From Planctomycetota bacterium (GTDB lineage: Bacteria > Planctomycetota > SZUA-567 > JAKLDR01), in contig JAKLDR010000036.1 of assembly GCA_022703445.1 (NCBI GenBank), positions 1-36,433 of the forward strand: a stretch of DNA of 36,433 nucleotides. The letters are read 5' to 3'. The translations under genes and the position numbers were made by a program. Below, piece by piece: positions 12,977 to 20,979 of this stretch; the stretch's first letter is position 1; each line of letters begins with the position of its first letter. A model generated the notes under the pieces. It did no database searches. It worked only from the letters and a program-made list of their open reading frames with translations, and had not been told where the DNA came from.

Positions 12977-14359
12977 TCAGGCCGTTGCACTTGACACCGC
13001 ATAACCCAGGCGTTGCCGGACAACCTCCAATGTGTTCTCCCGCAACGTGACAACCTTCTCCATCTCCCTCCCCAACGTTGCCTCCCGCGTGTGGGTGTAG
13101 AGCGCCGTGGTCTCAAGTCGGGTGTGCCCGATGATCTCTTTCCGCGCGAACGGATCCACGCCGGCCTCCTGCATGGCCGTGGCCATCTGGTGGCGCCAGA
13201 GCTTAGGGCAGGTCAGGTCCGGTCGGCCGATCCTTCTGGCCACCCGGATGAACTCCCTCCGGACCTCCTTCGGCGTTACTGCACCCAAGTCCCGCCATAG
13301 CTTCTGCCCGGTACGCTCTTCGGCAAGCCGATCCCACGCGGCACCGCTTTTCTGTGCCCCAGCAACAACCCGCATGTTCAACTCGTTCGCAAGGCCTGGC
13401 GCATCCTTCCCGGTCAGGAAGGGCAGTTCCGGTCCACCCGCGAATGGTCTGGCCAAGAAGAGGGGACCTGCGGTGCGCGCACCTATGAGTTCCTTCACCA
13501 CCATCAGCAGTTCGTCAAAGAGATAGACCTTGCGCTCGTTCCGGGTCTTTGTCTTCCAGCCGAGTTCGGGACGATTGCGAATGTCCATGGTCCGAGCGTC
13601 AGAGTGCACGTCCTCGACCAGCAGATGGCAGAGTTCGCCTGGGCGCATGCCTGTAAAGGCCAGAGTGAAGAATAGCCTGAACTGCCATGGGTCGCAGGCT
13701 GACAGAAATGCGGCCTCCTCGTCCTGCGATAGCACTCCCGTGGGTTTGGCGTCTTCGATCTTCATCCTCTCGATGCCAAGTTCAGCAAAAGGGTTGCGTG
13801 CATAGGGTGGCAGGTGTCTCTGGCGGATCGCGTAGTTGAACAGCGAACGGCAGACTTCCAGGATATAGACCAGTCCCTTGTCACGGAGTTTTCGTCTGGG
13901 CGTCTTGGAGTGGCCATTGGGCGAGACTACCAGCCCTCGGAGATGCTTCACAAAGGACTCCGCAATGCGGGGAGTCACATGGTCTGCCATCAAGCCAATA
14001 TGCTGCTGTCGGGCAAACGCGAGGAAGTGCCCCGTGGCTGCACGATAGCGCCTGACCGTGGCTACAGAAGAGCGCATCACGAGTTCGTGGTGCTCCAGCC
14101 ATAGTCGCACGAGATCCTCGACCGAGGCGCGTTCATAGTCGAAGGTGGAAGGGAGCCCGTGCGTGAGTTGGGCATTGATTTCGGCTGCGCGTTGTTCAGC
14201 CTCGTTGCGGTCAGGACCGATCCGATATTTCCGCGGTTTCCCGTTTTCTCGGTAGTAGATGCACCATGAAGCCGCGCGCCTGAAGACCGAGACCTTCCCG
14301 ACACGGATACTACGTGGTGACCCGCGACGGTCCCGCAGAACCACTGTTCCCGATGGCAT
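12977..14359 (-). CDS. Tyrosine recombinase / phage-type integrase
   Basis: A 460-aa integrase with an N-terminal arm and SAM-like core-binding domain (about residues 80-185) and a C-terminal catalytic domain. Visible active-site residues are R239 ('TGMRPGEL'), a lysine near 269-271 ('GWKTKT'), the second arginine R389, H412 ('IIGHT') and the nucleophile Y421 ('ALYTHT'). The usual HxxR box reads KxxR (K386-R389), a known but less common variant. ATG 14359 is preferred because GGAGG stands 6 nt upstream; the in-frame TTG at 14380 lacks a site. It starts about 100 nt from the tRNA-Ser 3' end and reads away from it, as expected for an island integrase that targets the tRNA gene. Confidence 0.92.
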   Translation of the reverse strand: MPSGTVVLRDRRGSPRSIRVGKVSVFRRAASWCIYYRENGKPRKYRIGPDRNEAEQRAAEINAQLTHGLPSTFDYERASVEDLVRLWLEHHELVMRSSVATVRRYRAATGHFLAFARQQHIGLMADHVTPRIAESFVKHLRGLVVSPNGHSKTPRRKLRDKGLVYILEVCRSLFNYAIRQRHLPPYARNPFAELGIERMKIEDAKPTGVLSQDEEAAFLSACDPWQFRLFFTLAFTGMRPGELCHLLVEDVHSDARTMDIRNRPELGWKTKTRNERKVYLFDELLMVVKELIGARTAGPLFLARPFAGGPELPFLTGKDAPGLANELNMRVVAGAQKSGAAWDRLAEERTGQKLWRDLGAVTPKEVRREFIRVARRIGRPDLTCPKLWRHQMATAMQEAGVDPFARKEIIGHTRLETTALYTHTREATLGREMEKVVTLRENTLEVVRQRLGYAVSSATA

Positions 14360-14455
14360 GGACTGCCTCCGCGTGCGCAAAACGTGCGCAGAACGTGCGC
14401 AGGCAGAGGCTTCCGTTTACTAAAACCCTTGAGGGCTCAAGGGTTGCGAACTTGA

Positions 14456-14549
14456 TGGCGGAGAGGCTGGGATTCGAACCCAGGGTACCGGTGTAAACCA
14501 GTACAACGGCTTAGCAAGCCGCCGCATTCGACCGCTCTGCCACCTCTCC
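14456..14549 (-). tRNA. tRNA-Ser (anticodon GCU), attachment site of the island
   Basis: The complement of 14549-14460 folds as a class II tRNA. Acceptor stem GGAGAGG (14549-14543) pairs with CCTCTCC (14466-14460). The anticodon loop TTGCTAA carries GCT, there is a long variable arm, and the T-loop is GGTTCGAATCC-like. The discriminator is G (14459) and CCA is encoded (14458-14456). The integrase gene lies just beyond its 3' end, so the 3' half is the probable integration point. Confidence 0.95.
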
Positions 14550-14685
14550 GCGCCGCGGCCTTGTGGCTGCGGCCAGTAGTCTAGTCGGCCAATAGCGGGA
14601 TGCAAGGGCTTTCCTGGGTGAAGCGGCTCTGCGAGTCTCGCTTGCGGGCACTGGCCGGGCGGCGAGAATGCAGGTCGGAGGGGGC

Positions 14686-15525
14686 ATGCAGAAGCCTGGC
14701 GACCTGCCGACCGTGTCCAAGCCGCCGCGCACCTGGCGGCCGATGGTGCTGTGGACCGCCGCCATCCTGCTCCTGGCCCTGTTGGCGGTCGCCCTGGCGG
14801 CCCGCCTCAGTCGCCGCGAGGACCAGTCGCCGGTCCGCGCCGGGCAGCTGGCCGCCGAGGCGGGTGTCTGCCTGCCAATGGTCAGGGCCTGCGACGTCGA
14901 AGAGTGGGACCTGCGCACCCACCTCGGCGTCGTCGTGACGGTCGGCGCCGACGGGAGCCTCCGGCTGGACGGCCGCGCGACTAACTCCACGCCCCTGACC
15001 GTGAGCCTGCAGGAGATCGCCTCCGGGAAGATGGACTGTGACGGACTGCCCGACGTGCGCGTCGAGATCGCCGCCGACGTCGAGGCCAAGTGGCAGGCGG
15101 TCCTCGGGGTGCTCCACGCCTGCCTGCGGGCGCACATCTTCGACACGCACCTGGTCTGCCTGGACGACCTCGGCCGCCCCGTGCGGATGCGCTACTGGCT
15201 GCCCAAGGATTCGGGGGCCTCGGACGAAGAACGCTACGGCCACAAGCTGATCATCCGCATAAAGGCCGAGGGCGGCGCCCCGGTCTATCGCGTCCGCGAC
15301 CAGTCCTGGCCGGAGGTTGAGCTGCCGGCGATGATCCGCAGCCTGCTGACCACAAGGGGCGCTCCCCGCGAGGCCCACCTGGCGCTCAAACCCGATCCGG
15401 ACGTGCGGGTCGAGTCGGTGGCCAGGCTCATGGGCGAACTCCGGGCCGCCCGCTTCAGCTCGCCCCTGCACTGTGTGCTCATGGACATCGACGCCGCCGA
15501 GGACCGGCGGACGTGGGACCAGTGA
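14686..15525 (+). CDS. Membrane-anchored protein with two ExbD/TolR-like periplasmic modules
   Basis: A 279-aa protein with a short cytoplasmic N-terminus, one transmembrane helix (about residues 18-40, after 'KPPRTWRPMVLW') and an extracytoplasmic region. This region contains two ExbD/TolR-like units: 'VVVTVGADGSLRLDG...' through '...HLVCLDD', and '...VELPAMIRSLL...LALKPDPDVRVESVARLM...HCVLMDID'. ExbD-type proteins couple proton flow to outer-membrane processes, but no ExbB/MotA partner is present here. ATG 14686 is preferred because its N-terminus parallels that of the next gene; ATG 14668 is also possible. It is separated from the HEAT-repeat gene by 2 nt, so they form an operon. The 14550-14685 stretch before it holds no gene. 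Confidence 0.6.
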   Translation: MQKPGDLPTVSKPPRTWRPMVLWTAAILLLALLAVALAARLSRREDQSPVRAGQLAAEAGVCLPMVRACDVEEWDLRTHLGVVVTVGADGSLRLDGRATNSTPLTVSLQEIASGKMDCDGLPDVRVEIAADVEAKWQAVLGVLHACLRAHIFDTHLVCLDDLGRPVRMRYWLPKDSGASDEERYGHKLIIRIKAEGGAPVYRVRDQSWPEVELPAMIRSLLTTRGAPREAHLALKPDPDVRVESVARLMGELRAARFSSPLHCVLMDIDAAEDRRTWDQ

Positions 15526-15527
15526 CC

Positions 15528-16352
15528 ATGTCGGAAAGAACGGATCAGCCAGCCGCCTCTGCCGCCAAGCCGCCCCGCACCTGGCTGCCGATGATCTTCT
15601 GGATCGCCGGCATCCTGTTGGCACTGGGGTTGGCGTGGTTCATCGGGGCAGTGGTGGTGCCGGTGTGGCAGACCCGCGCGGTCGTGTGCGAGTGCGCCGA
15701 GGATCGTCTTGACGAAGTTGATGATGCGAAGGTGCTCAGCCGGCTTGGCAGTCCGGAGCAAGCTGCGGACCGGCTCGCGGCGTATCTTCGCCTGCCACGA
15801 TGGATGAACGTCGATCGGCGCGAGGCAACGTTTCTGCTTGGCCGGTGTGGCCCTCGCGCTGTGCCCGCACTGATCAAGGAGCTGACGGACACCGATAAAG
15901 GCGTACGCCGGGCTGCAGCTGCGGCTTTGGGTCTGATCGGCTATGCGGCAGAAACGGCAGTGCCCTCACTCACAAGGACGCTTGAGGATGCGGACGCGGG
16001 CGTGCGTCAGGCGGCGGCCGAAGCGTTGTGCCAGGTCGGCCCGGCGGCGGGAATTGCCGTTCCCTCCCTCATTGGACGTCTTGAAGACACTGATGAATCC
16101 GTGCGCGGATATGCGGCTTTGGCGCTGGGTGCGATCGGTGCCGAGGCCAAGGACGCAGTGCCAGCGCTTGTCAAGGCGCTCAAGGATACGGACGCAAACG
16201 TGCGCTGGCGTGCCGCCCACGCCCTGGGCAAGATCGGGGCATCTGCGAAGCCCTCAATTCCTGTGTTGGAGCGGGCGCTCACTGATGGGGATGCGGCGGT
16301 CCGCCAAGCCGCCGCCGAGGCGCTGAAGAAGATCAAAGGCGAGACGCCCTGA
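15528..16352 (+). CDS. Membrane-anchored HEAT-repeat protein
   Basis: A 274-aa protein with a short N-terminus ending in 'KPPRTWLPMIFW', one transmembrane helix (about residues 25-47) and a C-terminal array of about five HEAT/PBS-lyase-type repeats of ~36 residues. Each repeat has the pattern 'A(V/I)P.L...L.D.D..VR..AA.ALG.IG'. Such arrays usually bind proteins. The leader and membrane segment closely resemble those of the preceding ExbD-like protein, although the soluble parts are unrelated. ATG 15528 follows the previous stop by 2 nt; GTG/ATG codons further upstream would overlap that gene. Confidence 0.8.
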   Translation: MSERTDQPAASAAKPPRTWLPMIFWIAGILLALGLAWFIGAVVVPVWQTRAVVCECAEDRLDEVDDAKVLSRLGSPEQAADRLAAYLRLPRWMNVDRREATFLLGRCGPRAVPALIKELTDTDKGVRRAAAAALGLIGYAAETAVPSLTRTLEDADAGVRQAAAEALCQVGPAAGIAVPSLIGRLEDTDESVRGYAALALGAIGAEAKDAVPALVKALKDTDANVRWRAAHALGKIGASAKPSIPVLERALTDGDAAVRQAAAEALKKIKGETP

Positions 16353-16400
16353 CCGGAGCGAAGTGGAGACGCGAATACACGGTGGTGTGGCTACGTAGCT

Positions 16401-16432
16401 GTCCCCGTGTCCCCGTGTCCCCGTGTCTCCGT
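16401..16432. repeat. Tandem 8-bp repeat GTCCCCGT
   Basis: Three perfect copies of GTCCCCGT and a fourth with one mismatch (GTCTCCGT) stand head to tail in the intergenic region between the HEAT-repeat gene and the YetA/RGLX-like gene. The remainder of 16353-16493 contains only the ribosome-binding site of the following gene (GGAGG near 16481). Confidence 0.85.
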
Positions 16433-16493
16433 GCCCCGCGTTCTTGACTGCCTCGCTGCGGCCGCTACCATCTCCCTCCGGAGGAACTCCGCC

Positions 16494-19400
16494 ATGCGCA
16501 CCGCTCTCGCCGCCGCACTCCTTATCTCGCTCGCCGCTGTGCCGAGCTTCGGCGTCTCGGCCGAGCCCGAGCGGATGCCCGAGCCGGGCAAGCTGAATCT
16601 GCCGCTCACCGTCACCGACTTCAGCGGCACCAACCGGCTCGGCGAGGTGGTCACCGGCGGCGTGCCCCTGCCCAAGGGGCTGGTCAAGGACGTCAGCAAG
16701 CTCCGGATTGTCGACGCCGCCGGGAAGCCGGTGCCCTGCCAGTTCTCGGTCATGGACAAGTGGTGGGCGGAAACAGCAGTTGCCAGTTCCCAGTTGCCGG
16801 TTGCCAGTGGAGAACAACCGGGCGCCAGCATCCGCTGGGTGCAGGTCGACTTCATCGGCCACGTGTACGCCGACGAGGCCGTCACCTACTACCTGCGCGA
16901 CGACGGCGGCGAGGCCGCGCCGGCGACGAAGCTCAAGGTGGCCGAGGACGACGACAAGGTCACGGTGTCCACCGGGCCGCTCAAGTTCACGGTCAGCAAG
17001 AAGGCCTTCAACCTCTTCGACGAGGCCTGGTATGACCAGAACGGCGACGGCCAGTTCACCGACGACGAGAAGTACGTGGTCTCGAGCCCGGACAACGGCG
17101 GCGTGGTCACCGCCGGCGACTGGCCCGACCAGGGCTACAAGGCCGGCGACAAGTACTACAGCTCGGCCAAGCCGCCGCGGAGCTTCGTCGTCGAGGAGAA
17201 CGGGCCCTGCCGTGTCCTGATCCGCGTCGACGGCACGCACTACGCCAAGGACGGCGGCGCCGCGGACGGGCTCTACGACTACCGCGTCCGCATCCAGGCC
17301 GTCGCCGGCTCGCCCGGCGTCAAGGTCAGCTACTCCATCTCCAACATGCGCGTTGCCGAGAAGTGGAAGACGCCGCCCATCCAGGACTTCGAGGTCGGCA
17401 CCAAGGTCGAGTTCACCGGCGAGCACGCCGCGGTCTTCATGCTCGACCCCGACCACCTGGCCGCTCCGCCGCTCTTCCGCGAGGGCTCGGCGGTGAACTC
17501 GCTTTACGGCGCACGGCCGGACATGTGGGGCCGGCGCGTCTCCGACAGCCGGGTCACGCTCTACCAGGACTCCAGCGGCGGCGAGGAGTGGAAGGACCTC
17601 CGGCCGAGCGGCTACAACGGGCGGTTCTTCCCGGGCAACACCATCCCCGGCGTGACCTTCCGCGGCTTCAAGGTCTTCAAGGACGGCAAGGAGGAGATCA
17701 GCGGCAACCGCGCCGGCGGGCTGATGACCGTGCGCTCGAGCGGCAACCGCGTGGAGGTGCCGCTGCGCTTCGCGGTCGACCCGACCATCTCCAACCAGAA
17801 GCAGAGCAAGAACCGCGCGGTGATCCTGGCCTTCCGCGATTTCCGGCAGCTCTACCCCAAGGCGCTCTACGGCGAGAAGGGCCGGGCCGCGGTCAAGATC
17901 TTCCCGGAGGAGGCCAAGCGCACTTTCCACGTCAACCGCTCGAGCTGTCGGACCCACGACATGCTCTTCTTCTTCCACAGCGCCTGCCTCTACGAGCGAC
18001 ACTACGACTGGCTGCTGCTGGCCTATGACAACCCGCTCCTGCCGCGGGCGCCGGCGGAGTGGTACGCCCGGACCCAGGCCTGGGACATGGGCGTGGCCCG
18101 GGTGGCCAGCATCCCGCTCGCCGAGTTCGACAAGCACAAGTTCGACGGCATCCGCATCGGCGAGGAGCTCTACGGCTGGATCACCCGCTGGAACCCCGGC
18201 GGCCAGCACTGGAACGAGTCCAGCCAGTTCGCGCCCTGGGCCACCCGGGGCGACCGCGCCGCCTTCCAGGTCGCCGAGGTCTCGGCGCGCTGGAGCCGCG
18301 ACCTGGTCCAGACCCAGACCGAGGCGGCCCCGGACCAGTACAACCGCTTCGCGCTCTACCTGATGGGCTGGAACCGCCTGGACGAGTGCAAGGTGACCGA
18401 CCTGACCTACCCCGGCTACAAGAACACCACCGCCTGGATCGAGATACCCGACAGCGGCCACGCCGGGCAGCTCCAGCTTCTCGAGCACTACCGCATCACC
18501 GGCGACCGCTTCAGCCGCGACGCCGTCGAGCGCCTGGGCCTGCGCGGCCGGGCCTACGCCTGGAAGGGGTTGAGTAAGGCCGATCCGGAGACCAATCCCA
18601 AGCTGATGAGCGACAACCGCTACAACGCCTGGCCGCTCTTCAACCACATGCAGGGCGTGTCGCTGTCCGGCAACAAGGCGGAACTGGCCGAGGCCCGCAA
18701 GGTGGTGCTGACCTACCGCAACGCCGTGCGCTACAGCCCGATCGGCTTCATGTGCCTGACCATCAACGACAAGGGCTCGCCCGAGGTCTACGGCCGGCAG
18801 TACCCGGAGGACAAGCGCGGCCCGGGCGCCGGAGCGGTCTACGCCAACTTCCAGTTCGGGCTGGTGGTCATCGCCCTGGCCAAGTACTACGAGGAGACTG
18901 GCGACGAGGAGGCTCGGGACACGATCCTGGCCACCTGCGACGTGCTCGTGAACCGCTCCATGCTCCGCGACAAGGACGGAAAACCCGCCGGTTGGACCTA
19001 CTGCTGGAGCGACGTCTGGGGCGCGAACGCCCCCGGCGGCGGTGCCGGCGGATTCAACGACGACTGCATCGCCGCGGTCGGCTACGGCTACCGGGTGAGC
19101 GGCCGCGCCGACTTCCTGGAGGCCCTGAAGGCCGGCTACGAGGAGACCAAGACCGAGTACCGACCCTTCTCCCAGCCCGGCTACGCCTGCGTGGTCCACC
19201 CGCGGCTCGACCAGACGCCGCCGGCAGCCATCAAGGACCTGGCGGCGGAGGCTTCGGGCGGCGGCGAGGTCAAGCTCAGCTGGACGGCCCCGGGAGGCGA
19301 TGGGGAGAAGGGCAGGGCGGCGCTCTACCAGGTGAAGCACTCGGCGGTCAAGATGGTCGAGCGGGTCACCGACTGGCCGCCGCCGGGCGTCGAGATGCCC

Positions 19401-19631
19401 GCCAAGGCCGTCGACTACCGGAAGCTCGCCGACGAGCACCGCACCAAGGTCTGCTCCTTCTACCAGGCCGTGAACGTCTCCGAAGAACCGGTCCCGCAGG
19501 CGGCGGGGGCCAAGGAGAGCTTCGTCCTCAAGGGGCTCGCGCCCGGCAAGCACTGGGTGGCGGTGAAGTCCTTCGACTCCGAGCAGAACATGAGCGACAT
19601 CTCCAACGTGGTGGAAGTGGAGGTCAAGTGA
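16494..19631 (+). CDS. Secreted YetA / exo-rhamnogalacturonan-lyase-like protein with C-terminal Fn3-like domain
   Basis: A 1045-aa protein with a signal peptide ('MRTALAAALLISLAAVPSFGVSA'). The N-terminal beta-rich part ('LPLTVTDFSGTNRLGEVVTGGVPLPKG', 'WVQVDF') matches the first domain of PcRGLX/YetA-type proteins. A central alpha-toroid-like region (about residues 600-900) and a C-terminal fibronectin-III-like domain follow ('PPAAIKDLAAEA...VKLSWTAPGGD' to '...FDSEQNMSDISNVVEV'). Related enzymes (PL26-type) release unsaturated galacturonosyl-rhamnose from pectin; the exact substrate here is unknown. ATG 16494 has a GGAGGA site, whereas an in-frame start at 16407 would lie in the tandem repeat. 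Residues ~96-106 are encoded by a repeat-like GTTGCCAGT sequence that looks inserted in frame. It overlaps the next gene by 1 nt (TGATG). Confidence 0.75.
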   Translation: MRTALAAALLISLAAVPSFGVSAEPERMPEPGKLNLPLTVTDFSGTNRLGEVVTGGVPLPKGLVKDVSKLRIVDAAGKPVPCQFSVMDKWWAETAVASSQLPVASGEQPGASIRWVQVDFIGHVYADEAVTYYLRDDGGEAAPATKLKVAEDDDKVTVSTGPLKFTVSKKAFNLFDEAWYDQNGDGQFTDDEKYVVSSPDNGGVVTAGDWPDQGYKAGDKYYSSAKPPRSFVVEENGPCRVLIRVDGTHYAKDGGAADGLYDYRVRIQAVAGSPGVKVSYSISNMRVAEKWKTPPIQDFEVGTKVEFTGEHAAVFMLDPDHLAAPPLFREGSAVNSLYGARPDMWGRRVSDSRVTLYQDSSGGEEWKDLRPSGYNGRFFPGNTIPGVTFRGFKVFKDGKEEISGNRAGGLMTVRSSGNRVEVPLRFAVDPTISNQKQSKNRAVILAFRDFRQLYPKALYGEKGRAAVKIFPEEAKRTFHVNRSSCRTHDMLFFFHSACLYERHYDWLLLAYDNPLLPRAPAEWYARTQAWDMGVARVASIPLAEFDKHKFDGIRIGEELYGWITRWNPGGQHWNESSQFAPWATRGDRAAFQVAEVSARWSRDLVQTQTEAAPDQYNRFALYLMGWNRLDECKVTDLTYPGYKNTTAWIEIPDSGHAGQLQLLEHYRITGDRFSRDAVERLGLRGRAYAWKGLSKADPETNPKLMSDNRYNAWPLFNHMQGVSLSGNKAELAEARKVVLTYRNAVRYSPIGFMCLTINDKGSPEVYGRQYPEDKRGPGAGAVYANFQFGLVVIALAKYYEETGDEEARDTILATCDVLVNRSMLRDKDGKPAGWTYCWSDVWGANAPGGGAGGFNDDCIAAVGYGYRVSGRADFLEALKAGYEETKTEYRPFSQPGYACVVHPRLDQTPPAAIKDLAAEASGGGEVKLSWTAPGGDGEKGRAALYQVKHSAVKMVERVTDWPPPGVEMPAKAVDYRKLADEHRTKVCSFYQAVNVSEEPVPQAAGAKESFVLKGLAPGKHWVAVKSFDSEQNMSDISNVVEVEVK

Positions 19632-19972
19632 TGACAGCGAAACAGAAAGCAGCAGGCGGTGGGCAGGGGGCGGAAGGGGGACGGCGGAAGTCGTCGGCTG
19701 CCGCCAACCACCAACCGCCAACCTCCAACCGCCAACCGGCCCGGCTGCCCTCGGGCAAGACGGCGGCCGAACTGCTCAACATGTACTTCCTCGACGCGCG
19801 GATGCACCTGCTCGAGACGGCGGCGATGCTCGACCGCCTGGAGCGCGCCCGGGGCTTCGAGGAGATCAAGGGCGACCCGCGGCTGGGGAAACTGGTCGAG
19901 GCGGCGCGGTTGCTGGCCGACGGTCAGTCCGAGCGCGCCGAGCGCTTCCAGCGGCTTTTCTCGGTGGAGTGA
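19631..19972 (+). CDS. Small helical protein with repeat-derived N-terminus
   Basis: A 113-aa protein in two parts. Residues 1-37 are low complexity (Gly/Lys/Asn/Gln/Pro-rich) and encoded by a degenerate CCAACCGCCAACC repeat. Residues 42-113 form a compact helical domain ('ELLNMYFLDARMHLLETAAMLDRLER' to 'ERAERFQRLFSVE'). ATG 19631 overlaps the preceding stop, but the functional start could be further in, for example ATG 19781. I do not recognise the family. It precedes a TatD-like gene and may be co-transcribed with the flanking cluster. Confidence 0.6.
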   Translation: MTAKQKAAGGGQGAEGGRRKSSAAANHQPPTSNRQPARLPSGKTAAELLNMYFLDARMHLLETAAMLDRLERARGFEEIKGDPRLGKLVEAARLLADGQSERAERFQRLFSVE

Positions 19973-19992
19973 AACAACGGCATGAACCACGG

Positions 19993-20120
19993 GGCTCACC
20001 GCAGAGACGCAGAGGGCGCAGAGGCGGCGCAGAGCTTTCATCCGGTCACGGCGGAAGGCCCCAGCGCGGGCATTTCACCTCTGCGATTCCTCCGCGTTCT
20101 CCGCGCCTCTGCGGTGAGCC
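19993..20120. repeat. Inverted pair of GCAGAG-rich intergenic repeats
   Basis: GGCTCACCGCAGAGACGCAG... (19993-20024) and the reverse complement of 20089-20120 (GGCTCACCGCAGAGGCGCGG...) are near-identical arms facing each other, about 64 nt apart. The same element family recurs at 34901-34931 and 35059-35086. The arms could form a long hairpin between the 113-aa gene and the TatD-like gene; no gene is visible in the interval. Confidence 0.8.
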
Positions 20121-20144
20121 TGCGGTCGTTGTGAGGGGTGAACG

Positions 20145-20960
20145 ATGAGAGTGATCGAACCGCACATCCACATGATCGCCCGGACCACCCAGGACTACCA
20201 GCGCATGGCGCTCATGCACACGGTGGCCTGCGTGGAGCCGGCCTTCTGGGCGGGCTACGACCGCGCCGGCGCCCAGGCCTTCTACGACTACTTTAAGCAC
20301 CTCACCGAGTTCGAGCCGACCCGCGCGGCGCAGTACAACATCCGGCACTTCTGCCACATCTGCATGAACCCCAAGGAGGCCGAGAACGTCGGCTTGGCGC
20401 GCGAGGTCATCTCCTTCATCCCCGAGTTCCTGGAGAAGCCCACGGCGCTGGGCATTGGCGAGATCGGTCTCAACAAGAACACGAAGAACGAGATGACCGT
20501 CTTCACCGAGCAAGTCGAGCTCGCTGTGAAGCTCGACAAGATCATGTGGCTCCATACTCCTCATTTAGCCGACAAGCTCAAGGGCACCCGGATGATGCTC
20601 GACTACCTGAAGGGCCACGGCGGCGTGAAGCCGTCGATGGTCTGCTTCGACCACGCAGAGGAGCACACCATCGGCATGATCATCGAGGCCGGCTTCTGGG
20701 CGTCTATGACCATCTACCCGGTCACCAAGAACAGCCCGCCGCGCGTGGTGGACGCCATCGAGCGCTTCGGCCTGGAGCAGATCATGGTCGACGCCTCCGG
20801 CGACTGGGGCCCCTCCGACCCGGCCACGCTCCACGAGGCCATCTTCGAGATGAGGAAGCGCGGCCACAAGGAGGACGACATCGAACGCGCCTTCTACGAT
20901 AACCCGGCGAAGTTCCTGAGCCAGAGTCCGAAGTTCCCGTTCAAGCCGACACATCGGTGA
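20145..20960 (+). CDS. TatD-like metal-dependent hydrolase
   Basis: A 271-aa TIM-barrel amidohydrolase-type protein. Likely metal ligands are visible in order: H-x-H in 'IEPHIHMI' (residues 6-8 region), E in 'LGIGEIGLN', H in 'WLHTPH', H in 'CFDHAEEHT' and D in 'MVDASGDWG'. TatD proteins are metal-dependent nucleases or hydrolases, and the Gram-negative-type 'GEIGLN' is well preserved. ATG 20145 is preceded by GAGGGGTGA. The neighbours (URO-D-like and Gfo/Idh/MocA genes) suggest small-molecule rather than DNA metabolism, but the substrate is unknown. Confidence 0.8.
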   Translation: MRVIEPHIHMIARTTQDYQRMALMHTVACVEPAFWAGYDRAGAQAFYDYFKHLTEFEPTRAAQYNIRHFCHICMNPKEAENVGLAREVISFIPEFLEKPTALGIGEIGLNKNTKNEMTVFTEQVELAVKLDKIMWLHTPHLADKLKGTRMMLDYLKGHGGVKPSMVCFDHAEEHTIGMIIEAGFWASMTIYPVTKNSPPRVVDAIERFGLEQIMVDASGDWGPSDPATLHEAIFEMRKRGHKEDDIERAFYDNPAKFLSQSPKFPFKPTHR

Positions 20961-20979
20961 ATAGCGAGAGGAGAATACT

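Larger units (their letters stand above)
1..14456. mobile_element. Genomic island (right part) integrated at tRNA-Ser
   Basis: A tyrosine integrase (12977-14359) lies directly next to the 3' end of a tRNA-Ser gene, the classic arrangement of an integrated island. Everything left of the tRNA is lower in GC than the sequence to the right. It carries accessory gene types: Cdc6-like ATPase, sigma/ImmA trio, ubiquitin-like operon, nuclease-like gene and a modification-type operon. The left attachment site is not in the window, because I see no second copy of the tRNA 3' end, so the start coordinate is only the window edge. The boundary on the right is inferred to lie inside the 3' part of the tRNA gene. 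The island character is well supported; its exact ends are not. Confidence 0.75.

Noticed and set aside
16254..19721. A 1155-codon open frame on the minus strand, opposite the YetA/RGLX-like gene
   Set aside because: It is antisense to a gene with a signal peptide and recognisable domains. Its product is a Val/Gly/His/Arg-rich low-information sequence typical of frames opposite high-GC coding DNA.
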